This document shows, piece by piece, positions 34,874-43,161 of a DNA stretch of 64,000 nt; within the stretch, counting starts at the first letter, position 1, and every line of letters starts with the position of its first letter. The translations under genes and the position numbers were made by a program. Under the pieces are notes generated by a model. That model searched no databases. It worked only from the letters and a program-made list of their open reading frames with translations, and was not told where the DNA came from. The stretch lies in assembly GCF_030816115.1 (NCBI RefSeq), contig NZ_JAUSXQ010000001.1:3224001-3288000 (forward strand), read 5' to 3'. The DNA is from Chryseobacterium sp. W4I1 (GTDB lineage Bacteria > Bacteroidota > Bacteroidia > Flavobacteriales > Weeksellaceae).

Positions 34874-35929
34874 ATGAGCACATTAACAGTAAAAGCGTAC
34901 GGGGCTGAATCTAAAACATCAGACCTGAAAGAAATGAATATTGAAAGAAGGGAAACAACTCCAAAAGATGTAGAAATTGAAATTCTATACTGCGGGGTTT
35001 GCCACTCTGACCTTCACACGGCAAGAAATGACTGGGGAGGATCTCTTTATCCTGTAGTTCCAGGACATGAAATCGTCGGCAGAATTACCAATGTAGGAAA
35101 TGAAGTATCTAAATTTAAAGTAGGAGATCTGGCTGCAGTAGGCTGCATGGTGGATTCCTGCGGACATTGTGACAGCTGTAAGGAGGATCTGGAACAATAC
35201 TGCTTAAACGGATTTACAGGAACCTATAACGGAAAAGATAAGCATTTGGGGGGGCATACTTTTGGCGGATATTCCCAGAAAGTGGTGGTGGATGAGCATT
35301 TTGTTTTAAGCGTGCCTGAAAATCTGAATCTTGCGGCAGTAGCACCACTTCTATGTGCAGGTATTACCACATGGTCACCACTGAGACACTGGAACGTTGG
35401 ACCGGACTCTAAAGTGGCAGTGGTAGGCTTAGGCGGATTGGGACACATGGCCATTAAATTAGCCAAAGGATTAGGTGCAGAAGTAACCTTATTTTCAAGA
35501 ACTCCGGGGAAAACCGAGGATGCAAAACAATTGGGTGCAGATCATGTTGTGATTTCCACTGAGGATTCACAAATAGACGGTGTAAAAGGAAAATTTGACC
35601 TGATTATTGATACGGTTCCTTACGAGCATGATATCAATCCTTATATGCAGACGCTTACGCTTAACGGAACTTTAGTGCTTGTAGGATTTGTAGGTGAATT
35701 CCAGGAAACTGAGGTGAGTACAAGACCTATGATCTTCCAGCGTCGTTCTGTAGCGGGTTCATTGATTGGTGGCATTGCTGAAACCCAGGAATTACTGGAT
35801 TTCTGCGGTAAACACAATATCGTATCAGAAATTGAAGTAATCAAAATGCAGGATATTAATGAAGCATATGAAAGAATGATCAAAAGTGACGTGAAATACC
35901 GTTTTGTAATTGATATGCAATCTTTGTAA
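34874..35929 (+). CDS. Zinc-dependent NAD(P)-alcohol dehydrogenase (YahK/CAD type)
   Basis: 351 residues. The catalytic zinc ligands appear in CGVCHSDLH (Cys) and PGHEIVGRI (His-Glu). The structural zinc site is CGHCDSCKEDLEQYC. The dinucleotide fold is VAVVGLGGLGHMAIKLAKG near residue 180. The closest named relatives are YahK and the cinnamyl-alcohol type reductases, which reduce a wide range of aldehydes with NADPH. It follows the cupin gene by 34 bases and ends at a strong terminator. Confidence 0.92.
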   Translation: MSTLTVKAYGAESKTSDLKEMNIERRETTPKDVEIEILYCGVCHSDLHTARNDWGGSLYPVVPGHEIVGRITNVGNEVSKFKVGDLAAVGCMVDSCGHCDSCKEDLEQYCLNGFTGTYNGKDKHLGGHTFGGYSQKVVVDEHFVLSVPENLNLAAVAPLLCAGITTWSPLRHWNVGPDSKVAVVGLGGLGHMAIKLAKGLGAEVTLFSRTPGKTEDAKQLGADHVVISTEDSQIDGVKGKFDLIIDTVPYEHDINPYMQTLTLNGTLVLVGFVGEFQETEVSTRPMIFQRRSVAGSLIGGIAETQELLDFCGKHNIVSEIEVIKMQDINEAYERMIKSDVKYRFVIDMQSL

Positions 35930-35948
35930 TTCTCAATATATTTTAACG

Positions 35949-35978
35949 AAAAAGACTGTCTCCGGGCAGTCTTTTTTT
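35949..35978 (+). terminator. Terminator after the alcohol dehydrogenase
   Basis: AAAAAGACTG pairs with CAGTCTTTTT around TCTCCGGG. Confidence 0.93.
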
Positions 35979-35990
35979 ATTTTAAAATAA

Positions 35991-36070
35991 GGCAATTCTT
36001 TTAGCTTGGCTAAAGCCATGGGTTTGATGTAAAAATTAAACGGGCTGAAGTTTATTCCTATTGAATTTCA
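35991..36070. repeat. Interspersed repeat-like sequence (GGCTAAAGCC type)
   Basis: The stretch contains GGCTAAAGCC, then about 22 bases later CGGGCTGAAG and TTCCTATTGAA. From memory this resembles an interspersed intergenic repeat in chryseobacterial genomes, where GGCTAAAGCC and ACGGGCTAAAGCCCGT are paired. Only one copy is in the window, so repetition cannot be shown here. Confidence 0.4.
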
Positions 36071-36141
36071 GCAATTCTATATATAGAATTACAATATATC
36101 TCAGAAATTTATCATAAATACATTTACATTTTACAAAATAT

Positions 36142-36504
36142 TCAGCTATACTCCCCTTTCATATCCTGGAATGCCCATTCAGCTAAAGAGGCAATAACGG
36201 GAATTAATCCCTCACCTGCTTTGCTTAATTTATAAGTAACATGAGGCGGAACGACAGGTTTTGCCGTTCTGATGACCAATCCATCCGTTTCCAACTGTTT
36301 CAGATGCTGGATAAGTACTTTTTCGGTCACTGCAGGAATGGCACGTTTCAGTTCACTGTATCTTTTATCTCCGTTGGAGAGCTGGTACAGGATAATAGGT
36401 TTCCAGTAACCACCGATTTTTTCCATTACATAAGTAACGGGACATTTATCGAGGGCATATTTTTTATTCTGCTGAATGGTAGAGCTTTCTTTAATGGCTG
36501 TCAT
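36142..36504 (-). CDS. HxlR-family regulator with conserved cysteine
   Basis: 120 residues. The CPVTYVMEKIGGYWKPIILY segment holds the family's sensing Cys (residue 21). The recognition helix region is AIPAVTEKVLIQHLKQLE and the wing is KPVVPPHVTYKL. Regulators such as HypR and QorR use this Cys to sense oxidants, quinones or aldehydes and release DNA. It is divergent from an NmrA-type oxidoreductase, the same arrangement as E. coli ytfH with ytfG/qorB. Operator-like repeats fill the shared promoter. Confidence 0.92.
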   Translation of the reverse strand: MTAIKESSTIQQNKKYALDKCPVTYVMEKIGGYWKPIILYQLSNGDKRYSELKRAIPAVTEKVLIQHLKQLETDGLVIRTAKPVVPPHVTYKLSKAGEGLIPVIASLAEWAFQDMKGEYS

Positions 36505-36510
36505 AATACA

Positions 36511-36545
36511 TACTTTAGGGTAAGTACTTGTATAAAAGTAAGTAC
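36511..36545. promoter_or_regulatory. Two overlapping HxlR operator-like inverted repeats
   Basis: TACTT-N6-AAGTA (36511-36526) and GTACTT-N10-AAGTAC (36524-36545) share three bases. The second encloses the -33 element of the NmrA-type gene. A dimeric HxlR protein bound here would block the promoter. Confidence 0.7.
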
Positions 36546-36558
36546 AAATATACCTTTG
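36528..36558 (+). promoter_or_regulatory. Promoter of the NmrA-type gene, TTG-N20-TACCTTTG
   Basis: -33 TTG at 36528-36530, -7 box TACCTTTG at 36551-36558 and 20 bases between them: a good match to the flavobacterial consensus. The start codon is 25 bases downstream. Confidence 0.75.
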
Positions 36559-36583
36559 TTATCAGAATAAAAAAATATTTATT

Positions 36584-37468
36584 ATGAAAATTATCATCAC
36601 AGGTTCAGTAGGTAATGTGGCAAAACCTTTAACACAGCAGCTTATTGCAGAAGGACATGATCCGACTGTAATCAGTAGCAACGAAGCTAAAATCAGTGAG
36701 ATTGAGGCATTGGGAGCGAAGGCTGCTATCGGTTCTATCACAGATTTGGATTTTTTAGTAAGAACTTTTGAAGGAGCTGATGCTGTTTTTGCTATGACCC
36801 CACCCAATATGGGAGGAATTAATATTGTAGAAAATACGGTTAATGCAGGAAAAAACTACGCAGAAGCTATAAAAAGAAACAATACCAAAAGACTGGTCAT
36901 GCTGAGCAGCATTGGAGCAGAATCTCCTGTAGAGAATGGTCCTATTAAAAGTCTTCACCATATTGAAAAGTTTTATAATGAACTGGAAAATACTAATGTC
37001 ACCCTGCTAAGGGCCGGATATTTTTACAGTAATTTCTTCAATGATATTCCTTTGGTCAAAGGAGCAGGAATCATCGGAGGAAATTATTCTGCCGAAGTAT
37101 CTGTTCCTCTTGTCCATCCGAATGATATTGCCAAGGCTGCTGCAGAGGAACTGGTAAAAGATACTTCCGGTAAAAACATAAGATATATTGTTGGCGATAT
37201 CCGTAAGGCTGCAGATTTTGCTCAGATTTTTGGTGCTGCTATTGGAAAACCGGAACTTCCCTGGGTTGAATTTAAAGATGAAGATTCATTAAACGGAATG
37301 CTTCAGGCCGGCCTTCCACAAGAAATGGCTGAAATGTATACAGAAATGGGAAGGGGAATAAGAACTGGGATTGTACAAAAGGATTTTATTGAGCATGGTT
37401 CTGTTGTGGATGGTGAAACTAAATTGGAAGACTTTGCCAAAGAGTTTGCTTCTAAATTTAGCTTATAA
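36584..37468 (+). CDS. NmrA-type NAD(P)-binding oxidoreductase (QorB-like)
   Basis: 294 residues. The Rossmann loop is IIITGSVGNVAKPLTQQL (residues 3-20), and LGAKAAIGSITDLDFLVRTF with the TPPNMGG loop is typical of atypical short-chain dehydrogenases of the NmrA/HSCARG group. It lacks the YxxxK catalytic pair of classical SDRs. Divergence from a Cys-type HxlR regulator matches qorB (NADPH:quinone reductase) loci, so it probably reduces quinones or acts as a redox sensor. That function is inferred from context. Confidence 0.85.
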   Translation: MKIIITGSVGNVAKPLTQQLIAEGHDPTVISSNEAKISEIEALGAKAAIGSITDLDFLVRTFEGADAVFAMTPPNMGGINIVENTVNAGKNYAEAIKRNNTKRLVMLSSIGAESPVENGPIKSLHHIEKFYNELENTNVTLLRAGYFYSNFFNDIPLVKGAGIIGGNYSAEVSVPLVHPNDIAKAAAEELVKDTSGKNIRYIVGDIRKAADFAQIFGAAIGKPELPWVEFKDEDSLNGMLQAGLPQEMAEMYTEMGRGIRTGIVQKDFIEHGSVVDGETKLEDFAKEFASKFSL

Positions 37469-37520
37469 GGTTTTGATGGCTTTTTAAGACTGTTTTTGCT
37501 ATTTACTTCTTTATTAATTT

Positions 37521-37559
37521 AAACAGTTTCGGCGCACCTGCGGTGCGCCGAAACTGTTT
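37521..37559. terminator. Perfect 18-bp-stem bidirectional terminator
   Basis: AAACAGTTTCGGCGCACC pairs perfectly with its complement around the loop TGC. The stem is GC-rich in an AT-rich region and lies between convergent genes. Confidence 0.92.
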
Positions 37560-37587
37560 TTAGCTCAATCTATAATCGAGATTTAAT

Positions 37588-38871
37588 TTATTTTTTCTCC
37601 TTCAATGTTTTCTTTAAAACTTTCAGTTTGCCATCAATAGGCTGATCTGTTTTCAATCCCAGAATTTCTGTAACCAAAGGATAAACATTGACATTGGCAA
37701 ATTCATCAACGACTACATTATTCTTAAATTCCGGTCCCCACGCATAGAATGTGGCTTTCATTTCAGGAACGATCCTTGGATTGTAGCCATGTTTTCCTAC
37801 GGATGTTTTTTTACCTTTTTCCAAAAATATTTTTGGAGCTTTTGGAATCAGAAGGATCTGTCCAATCCTGTTGTACCTGTCATCCCTTGTGGCGAAATGC
37901 AAATATTTAGGCAGCTTTTTATCAAGATAAACTTCATAATCGTCTGTTTTAGAGGCTTTCAATTCTTTATAAACAGTTTTAACCTCAGCTGGATTTTTGA
38001 CATAGACTCTAAGCAAAGTCTGCGAATTGTAAAAATCAAAACGGTTCTTATCAAAAAGCATAGCTGGTATTTCCAAAGGAGTTCCGCCATCCACTTTGAT
38101 CATTCCGTGATCTGAAACAAAAATAAAGTTTACATTTTTCAGTCCAAGGCCATTGACTTTCTGAACAAGTTCCCCAATAGCGCCGTCAATCAGATGAACG
38201 GCATCATCTGTTTCTTTGCTGTCGGGCCCGAAATGATGACCGCTTCCATCTACTTCAGGGAAATAAAGTGATATAAAATGAGGCCTTTTTTCTGCCGGAA
38301 GTTTTAGCCAGTTGACTACTTTCTCCACTTTTTCAGCAGGCTTAAATTTTTCATGATATGGATAATAATAGGAAGGTCTCATCCCTCCTGCATCACTTGC
38401 TGAACCTACCCACATCAGGGAAGCCGAAACCATGCCTTGTTTTTCAGCCAGTGCCCAAAGCGGTGTTCCGCCATACCAGCTTCCGTCCTCCGCATTTTTT
38501 TTATTACTCATTGCATAGGGCTCCTTTCTTTTATAATCATAGAAAAAATTATCGATCAACCCGTGATGGGAAGGATAAAGTCCCGTGATAAGGCTCCAGT
38601 GGTTAGGAAAAGTAATACTGGGATAACTTGGAATCATAGCTTCAGCCTGAACGCCACCGGATGCCAATTTTAAAAGGTTTTCCGCATGATATTTCTTTGC
38701 ATAATCGTAACGGAACCCATCTGTAGAGATCATGATTACATAAGGCTTTGCCTGAGCTTCGGCATTGTTTATACGGCCTGGAACGACTACCTGGGCCGTA
38801 TCGATATAGGCCTGCTGGGCATAGATTGCCAAAGAAAAAAACAGCAGTACAATTTGTATTCCTCGCTTCAT
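37588..38871 (-). CDS. Alkaline phosphatase-like nucleotide pyrophosphatase/phosphodiesterase
   Basis: 427 residues with a signal peptide (MKRGIQIVLLFFSLAIYAQ). The NPP active site is visible: MISTDGFRYDY with the first metal Asp, SYPSITFPNHWSLITGLYP with the Thr nucleophile, and later VDGSGHHFGP and FVSDHGM with the remaining metal ligands. It hydrolyses phosphodiester or pyrophosphate bonds in nucleotides or phospholipids in the periplasm. No lipobox or T9SS domain is seen. A TAACTTTG box lies just upstream. Confidence 0.93.
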   Translation of the reverse strand: MKRGIQIVLLFFSLAIYAQQAYIDTAQVVVPGRINNAEAQAKPYVIMISTDGFRYDYAKKYHAENLLKLASGGVQAEAMIPSYPSITFPNHWSLITGLYPSHHGLIDNFFYDYKRKEPYAMSNKKNAEDGSWYGGTPLWALAEKQGMVSASLMWVGSASDAGGMRPSYYYPYHEKFKPAEKVEKVVNWLKLPAEKRPHFISLYFPEVDGSGHHFGPDSKETDDAVHLIDGAIGELVQKVNGLGLKNVNFIFVSDHGMIKVDGGTPLEIPAMLFDKNRFDFYNSQTLLRVYVKNPAEVKTVYKELKASKTDDYEVYLDKKLPKYLHFATRDDRYNRIGQILLIPKAPKIFLEKGKKTSVGKHGYNPRIVPEMKATFYAWGPEFKNNVVVDEFANVNVYPLVTEILGLKTDQPIDGKLKVLKKTLKEKK

Positions 38872-38885
38872 TATTAAATTTTTCG

Positions 38886-38893
38886 CAAAGTTA
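38886..38893 (-). promoter_or_regulatory. -7 box of the phosphodiesterase gene
   Basis: TAACTTTG on the minus strand, 14 bases before the start codon. No clear -33 TTG. Confidence 0.45.
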
Positions 38894-38975
38894 CGGTCTA
38901 CACTTTTCCCGTAAAAATTTATAAGATTAAAAGTATATTAAAAACAGATGAAAATATGGAATGTCTGGAGAAATT

Positions 38976-39821
38976 TTAAATCTCTTTCTTCATTTCAAAT
39001 TGTGAAATCCAGTTTTTAAGTCCAACTGTTCTTTCAAGAAAAGCTGAGGTATTTTCAGAAATATCATCTACATTATTTACAGATACGGCCTGCCCGGCAC
39101 ACAACGATCCAATTGCTCTGAAAAGTTCCGATCCAATACCCTGTCTTCTAACATTTTTATCTACCGCTATCTGGCATACTTTTCTTGATTCAGAATTGTA
39201 AACAGCATATCCCACAAGCTGTTCTTTTTTGTAGGCACCCAGGATTCTGTATTTTTTTTCCATACCGCTAAGTATGACCGCAGAATTTTGCCACGAAGGT
39301 TCAATATCCCAAAAAGACTGAAAAACTTCCCATTGAAAGTTTTCCATTTCTTCAATCAATATTTCTGTATTTTTTTCCTTAAGATCAATCATTCCATTGA
39401 AACACAGGAGCCTTCTGACGATTTTAAAACCCTGGTTTTCATAAGCCCTGATAGCAGGAGTATTTCTGTCGATCACTTCAAGAACAAGTACATCTGCTTT
39501 TCTTTCTTTTAATACAGGCATAATGAAGTCATACATTTTCCTGACTAATCCTTTTCCCCTGTATTCCCTGGTGATACCTGTCCCCGCATTGTAAATGATA
39601 TGTTGTCCATTTTCTTCTTTCCAGGCCTGAAGGATAAATCCCTCCAGCTTATCAGATTCAAAAACACCAACAGACAGGTTCATATCTATTTTCTCTGTTT
39701 CAATTTTTAATTGCAGTTGCTCTAGCGATAGATGGAAAGGAACAACATAGTCTGAGAAAGACTTGTTAAACACTGTTAAAAGTTCCTCAACATTAATATT
39801 TTTTAAATTTCTGATCTCCAT
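38976..39821 (-). CDS. Tandem GNAT-domain acetyltransferase
   Basis: 281 residues with two GNAT units. The N-terminal domain has the acetyl-CoA loop GTGITREYRGKGLVRKMYD (about residues 80-98) followed by DRNTPAIRAYENQGFKIV. The C-terminal domain has CQIAVDKNVRRQGIGSELFR (about residues 215-234). Fused pairs of this type are common in Bacteroidota. Substrates are unknown. Confidence 0.88.
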   Translation of the reverse strand: MEIRNLKNINVEELLTVFNKSFSDYVVPFHLSLEQLQLKIETEKIDMNLSVGVFESDKLEGFILQAWKEENGQHIIYNAGTGITREYRGKGLVRKMYDFIMPVLKERKADVLVLEVIDRNTPAIRAYENQGFKIVRRLLCFNGMIDLKEKNTEILIEEMENFQWEVFQSFWDIEPSWQNSAVILSGMEKKYRILGAYKKEQLVGYAVYNSESRKVCQIAVDKNVRRQGIGSELFRAIGSLCAGQAVSVNNVDDISENTSAFLERTVGLKNWISQFEMKKEI

Positions 39822-39885
39822 GTATTAATTTAAAAGGTTTAGTATAGCAGAACCGGAAAAGATTCTACTAAACAACAAAGATATA

Positions 39886-39893
39886 ACAACAGA
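39886..39893 (-). promoter_or_regulatory. Possible -7 box of the tandem GNAT gene
   Basis: TATCTTTG on the minus strand, 64 bases before the start codon. No -33 TTG at normal spacing. Confidence 0.35.
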
Positions 39894-39928
39894 TGCTGTT
39901 ATCGTTTAATGTTTCTTAGTAAAAAATA

Positions 39929-39956
39929 AAATGCCTCCGGATATTCAGAGGCATTT
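39929..39956. terminator. Terminator of the redox operon
   Basis: AAATGCCTC pairs with GAGGCATTT around CGGATATTCA, just after the last gene of the minus-strand operon (minus-strand T-run present). Confidence 0.85.
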
Positions 39957-39979
39957 ATATGAATGTTTTATAATGTGTG

Positions 39980-40765
39980 TTATTCTTTGATCAGTTTTTC
40001 ATAAGACAGATTTCCGTCTTTCAAAGTGATTTCAAAATAATAAATACCAGGCTTCAGATCTCTGACATTCACTGTCTCGCCGTCAGGTTTTACAGTTCTT
40101 ACTTTTCTTCCCACAGACTCATAAATATCAATAGATTTAATTTTATCCGCATTTTTGAAACTTACTGTTGATTTTGCAGGGTTTGGATAAAGACTTACCT
40201 TTTTACTTACTGCATCAATATCATTCACCCCTAATACAGTAGCAAAAGATGCAGTAGCATATCCTACATTCGCCGTTCCGCCATGAGGAGCCACTGTTGT
40301 CGTTGCCGTAGCCGGTCTTGGTCCTGCAAAACTTATAGAATTTGTAGTAGCGTAAGGCATTTGATAATCATTCGGATCTGAGTTTGTCAAAGCTCTCGTT
40401 AAAGTTAAAGTTCTTACAGAACCAGCCACAACATCACTTACTATGGTCCAGTCTTGTGAGGCATCTAACGGAGGCTGTGTTGTTCCTATAAAGTTCCTAT
40501 CGGTAAGTTTTGGAGTTGTTACGTCAGAATAAACCACAGCATCTCCCGCTGACATACTAAATCCTGCGCTAACGCCAATTCCCAAACCAAACCATCTATC
40601 AGACGGACCTTTTAAAACCAAAGTTACTTTAGACGTTGTATTGTCAAGAGTAAAGTTTGCCGTGATCCCATTGTTTGGGGATAAAGGTACATCACCTGTA
40701 GTTTTTTGCTGCGAAATGCCCAAAAAACCGATTAATAAGAAGGAAAAGAGTACAATGTTTTTCAT
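39980..40765 (-). CDS. DOMON-domain protein with T9SS sorting domain
   Basis: 261 residues. A signal peptide (MKNIVLFSFLLIGFLGISQQ) precedes a DOMON domain: SDRWFGLGIGVSAGFSMSAG, then DAVVYSD, RTLTLTRALTNSDPNDYQMP and NSISFAGPRP. In DOMON proteins these regions bind heme b or sugars. The C-terminal 70 residues are a T9SS type A sorting domain (VSLYPNPAKSTVSF, PGIYYFEITL). It is the last gene of the five-gene operon, 3 bases after the ankyrin gene. A surface-exposed heme protein would fit the cytochrome and YceI proteins upstream. Heme binding is inferred. Confidence 0.8.
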   Translation of the reverse strand: MKNIVLFSFLLIGFLGISQQKTTGDVPLSPNNGITANFTLDNTTSKVTLVLKGPSDRWFGLGIGVSAGFSMSAGDAVVYSDVTTPKLTDRNFIGTTQPPLDASQDWTIVSDVVAGSVRTLTLTRALTNSDPNDYQMPYATTNSISFAGPRPATATTTVAPHGGTANVGYATASFATVLGVNDIDAVSKKVSLYPNPAKSTVSFKNADKIKSIDIYESVGRKVRTVKPDGETVNVRDLKPGIYYFEITLKDGNLSYEKLIKE

Positions 40766-40768
40766 ATT

Positions 40769-41296
40769 TTAATTTTTTAGTTGATTGATAAGTTCTGATT
40801 TTTTGGATAGTACGGCATATTCAAAAGCTGTATTCCCTTGTTTATCTTTTATATTTTTATCTGCATGATATTTTAAAAGAAGCTTCACCATTTCCGTATT
40901 TCCCAGTTTTGAAGCAAAAATAAGCGGTGTGGTCCCTTGTGAATCCGTGGTATTTATATCCGATTTATTATCCAGTAATTTTTGAGTCAATTGTAAATCG
41001 CCTTTATACACAACTGCCATAAGCGCAGTTCCCATCGAAGAATTATAATTAATATCTTTTACTTTATCCATCAAGAAATCAGCTACTCCTATATTTCCTC
41101 TGTAGCATGCAAGAATAAGAGGTGAAAATCCATTTTCATTGGTCTGATTAATAATATCCGGATTTTGTTTCATAAGGTCATTTACTTCAGCTACGGTTCC
41201 GCTTCTGGCAATATCAAATATAGATTTTACCTTTTCCTGGGCGGACATTACTGAAAAGCTCAGGAAAACACTTATAATAAAGACTATGTTTTTCAT
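40769..41296 (-). CDS. Periplasmic ankyrin-repeat protein
   Basis: 175 residues with a signal peptide (MKNIVFIISVFLSFSVMSAQ). About four ankyrin repeats follow: NENGFSPLILACYRGNIGVA, GTALMAVVYKGDLQLTQKLL, GTTPLIFASKLGNTEMVKLL and GNTAFEYAVLSKKSELINQL. Periplasmic ankyrin proteins in other bacteria (AnkB beside catalase) scaffold or deliver redox proteins. It overlaps the YceI gene by four bases (ATGA) and is followed by the DOMON gene after 3 bases. Confidence 0.88.
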   Translation of the reverse strand: MKNIVFIISVFLSFSVMSAQEKVKSIFDIARSGTVAEVNDLMKQNPDIINQTNENGFSPLILACYRGNIGVADFLMDKVKDINYNSSMGTALMAVVYKGDLQLTQKLLDNKSDINTTDSQGTTPLIFASKLGNTEMVKLLLKYHADKNIKDKQGNTAFEYAVLSKKSELINQLKN

Positions 41297-41838
41297 TGCT
41301 TTACAAGTATATAATTATATTCAACATTTACATTTTCTGCTACTTTCTTTGTAACCATTTTAGGAATGGTCACCTTGAAATCTACCGGTCTTGCTACAAA
41401 TTTTCCTTGCACATAAATTTTCCCGTCTTTAGCATAAACCGAAGCAATTGAAGACACAGCTTTATCTACTCCATGGAAATTCAAAGTTCCCTGAATGGTA
41501 TATTTCTGGGGTGAAGTGCTAAGTTTTGTTTTGTCAAAATTTAAGAGCTTCCCTCTAAAGGTGGTCTTGGGATATTTTGCTGTTTCTGCATAGCTTTCAT
41601 TGAAATGCTCTTCCATTAATTTAGTTTTAAAATGGAAGTTTGTCACCGCAGAAACGGAAGCTATTTCTCCGTTATCCGTATTCAGCACGACAATATTGTT
41701 GTCATCTTTTGCATAGACATCTTCGAAAAGGGGCACAGATGCCTCGAAGGTTACATTACCGGTTTTGGAACTGTATTTCTGGGCTGAAACAAAGCCTGTA
41801 AAGAACAGTACGGCACTCATTAATACCAATCTTTTCAT
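41293..41838 (-). CDS. YceI family periplasmic protein
   Basis: 181 residues with a signal peptide (MKRLVLMSAVLFFTGFVSAQ). The YceI lipocalin-like pattern is present: SKTGNVTFEASVPLFEDVYA, NFHFKTKLMEEHFNES, AKYPKTTFRGKLLNFDKT and GTLNFHGVDKAV. YceI proteins bind long isoprenoids such as quinones. Here it may carry a quinone or similar lipid between membrane and periplasmic redox partners. It is the third gene of the operon, 11 bases after the cytochrome gene. Confidence 0.9.
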   Translation of the reverse strand: MKRLVLMSAVLFFTGFVSAQKYSSKTGNVTFEASVPLFEDVYAKDDNNIVVLNTDNGEIASVSAVTNFHFKTKLMEEHFNESYAETAKYPKTTFRGKLLNFDKTKLSTSPQKYTIQGTLNFHGVDKAVSSIASVYAKDGKIYVQGKFVARPVDFKVTIPKMVTKKVAENVNVEYNYILVKQ

Positions 41839-41849
41839 ATTAAATATTT

Positions 41850-42191
41850 TTAATTTTCAGTAAGCCCGTCGGCTTTCCATTTTATGAAGATATTGATCTG
41901 GGTTTGGGACAGGGAGCCTCCCTGCGGCATTTTACCCGGATCTCCGTTTGGTCTCGTTATCCTGTCTATAATACCGTCAATATTATTTTTAACATCAGTA
42001 TAAGTGGTCAGAGGCTTAAAGCTTCCTGCCGAATGACAACCGATACAGTTATTATCAACAATGGTTTTCACGTCTGCGTTGTATCTAACGGGTACCGTAA
42101 TGGGTGTATTATCTGAAATCTCTTCATAGGTTCTGCTGTCACAAGCTGTAAATAAAGCGGCTGACGACAATATGTATAGTATCTTCTTCAT
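41850..42191 (-). CDS. c-type cytochrome lipoprotein
   Basis: 113 residues from the ATG at 42191; the longer open frame overlaps the upstream gene. The lipoprotein signal is MKKILYILSSAALF then TAC (lipid on Cys17). A single heme site CIGCH is at residues 49-53 and a likely axial Met lies in GKMPQGGSLS. It should be anchored to a membrane on the periplasmic or outer side and carry electrons. One base separates it from the DUF5777 gene, so the two are tightly coupled. Confidence 0.88.
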   Translation of the reverse strand: MKKILYILSSAALFTACDSRTYEEISDNTPITVPVRYNADVKTIVDNNCIGCHSAGSFKPLTTYTDVKNNIDGIIDRITRPNGDPGKMPQGGSLSQTQINIFIKWKADGLTEN

Positions 42192-42192
42192 C

Positions 42193-43041
42193 TTAAAAAA
42201 CTCTATAAAGATTAAACCCAAAGAAAATCTGTCCCTTTTCCCACTTTCCAGCAGCATTGGAGAGGTAGCCGATATCTGAATTAAGCTGGGAATTGGTAAA
42301 TAAAAGCTGGAAAACATGTCCCCCGGTTTCTATATCGATTCCTAATGAAAGTGGATTTTTATAGAAACTGTGATTGTCGAAATTCACAAAATATTCTGCA
42401 TTCAGAGAGATTCTTTTGGAAATTTTATATCTTCCTCCTAATCCGGTTAGAAACTGATTTTTGTCTTCTATAGCGGGATCGTAAAGATTTTTATGAACAA
42501 AAGAAGGCGTTAACTGTAATGAAAACTGATCATTGAACCTTCTTGAGATTAAAGCCTGTGTAAGGTAAGCAAGCCTGTCACTGAATTTGAGATGGGGATA
42601 ATTATCTTTATCCAGATCAGTGTTTAAGGCCATTACATTGTAGCCTACAATATCTGCCGGAAAATTCTCAGTCTGATTGATGAGTTTGTATTTTACAGCA
42701 CCTTCAAAGGTTTTCAAATTTGTTTCCCGGGAAAGGCTGACCGAAATTTTGTCTGTAATACCATAGATCACCCCTAATTTAGTGGATGCATCATCAAGAC
42801 CGAAAAAATTTTTAAAGCCGGTGCTTACATCTCCGAAACGGTGTGCTACAACAATGTACCATTCGTTTTTAGCGGAAAGTTTAGTCGACTGACCCGTGAC
42901 GATCTGCAGGGCTTTAAAGGCGGGTTGTGAAGTTTCTGTAGTTGTTTTGAGGGTGTCAATATCTTTCAGGAGGTCTTCCTGTGCCGAGGCAAGACCTGAT
43001 GCAAATACCGACAAAAATAAGAGAGTTTTTGTCATATACAA
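42193..43041 (-). CDS. DUF5777 family beta-barrel protein
   Basis: 282 residues; the third residue (43035) is an alternative start. After the signal peptide (MTKTLLFLSVFASGLASAQ) come barrel strands: NEWYIVVAHRFGDVSTGFKN, FFGLDDASTKLGVIYGI, KISVSLSRETNLKTFEGAVK and a C-terminal GQIFFGFNLYRVF. This is the DUF5777 family of Bacteroidota outer-membrane barrels, whose function is unknown. It opens the operon with cytochrome, YceI, ankyrin and DOMON genes, next to a Crp/Fnr regulator. Confidence 0.88.
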   Translation of the reverse strand: MYMTKTLLFLSVFASGLASAQEDLLKDIDTLKTTTETSQPAFKALQIVTGQSTKLSAKNEWYIVVAHRFGDVSTGFKNFFGLDDASTKLGVIYGITDKISVSLSRETNLKTFEGAVKYKLINQTENFPADIVGYNVMALNTDLDKDNYPHLKFSDRLAYLTQALISRRFNDQFSLQLTPSFVHKNLYDPAIEDKNQFLTGLGGRYKISKRISLNAEYFVNFDNHSFYKNPLSLGIDIETGGHVFQLLFTNSQLNSDIGYLSNAAGKWEKGQIFFGFNLYRVF

Positions 43042-43063
43042 TTTGATTTAAATTATGATATGA

Positions 43064-43071
43064 CAAAACTA
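43064..43071 (-). promoter_or_regulatory. -7 box of the DUF5777 operon
   Basis: TAGTTTTG on the minus strand. The only TTG upstream is 14 bases away, outside the 17-23 range, so the promoter lacks a proper -33 element and probably needs an activator. Confidence 0.6.
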
Positions 43072-43094
43072 TTGCGTTATAAATTCAAAAGTAC

Positions 43095-43108
43095 GTGATA
43101 AAAGTCAC
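43095..43108. promoter_or_regulatory. Crp-type operator GTGA-N6-TCAC
   Basis: A perfect GTGA-TAAAAG-TCAC palindrome. Its centre is about 41 bases upstream of the transcription start implied by the -7 box, the classical position for a class II activator. The Crp/Fnr gene just upstream has a Crp-like recognition helix (SREVVSR), which fits GTGA half-sites. Confidence 0.7.
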
Positions 43109-43161
43109 CGAACAAATTGTTTTTATCAATGATAAATATAAAACCATTAAAACATCATATA

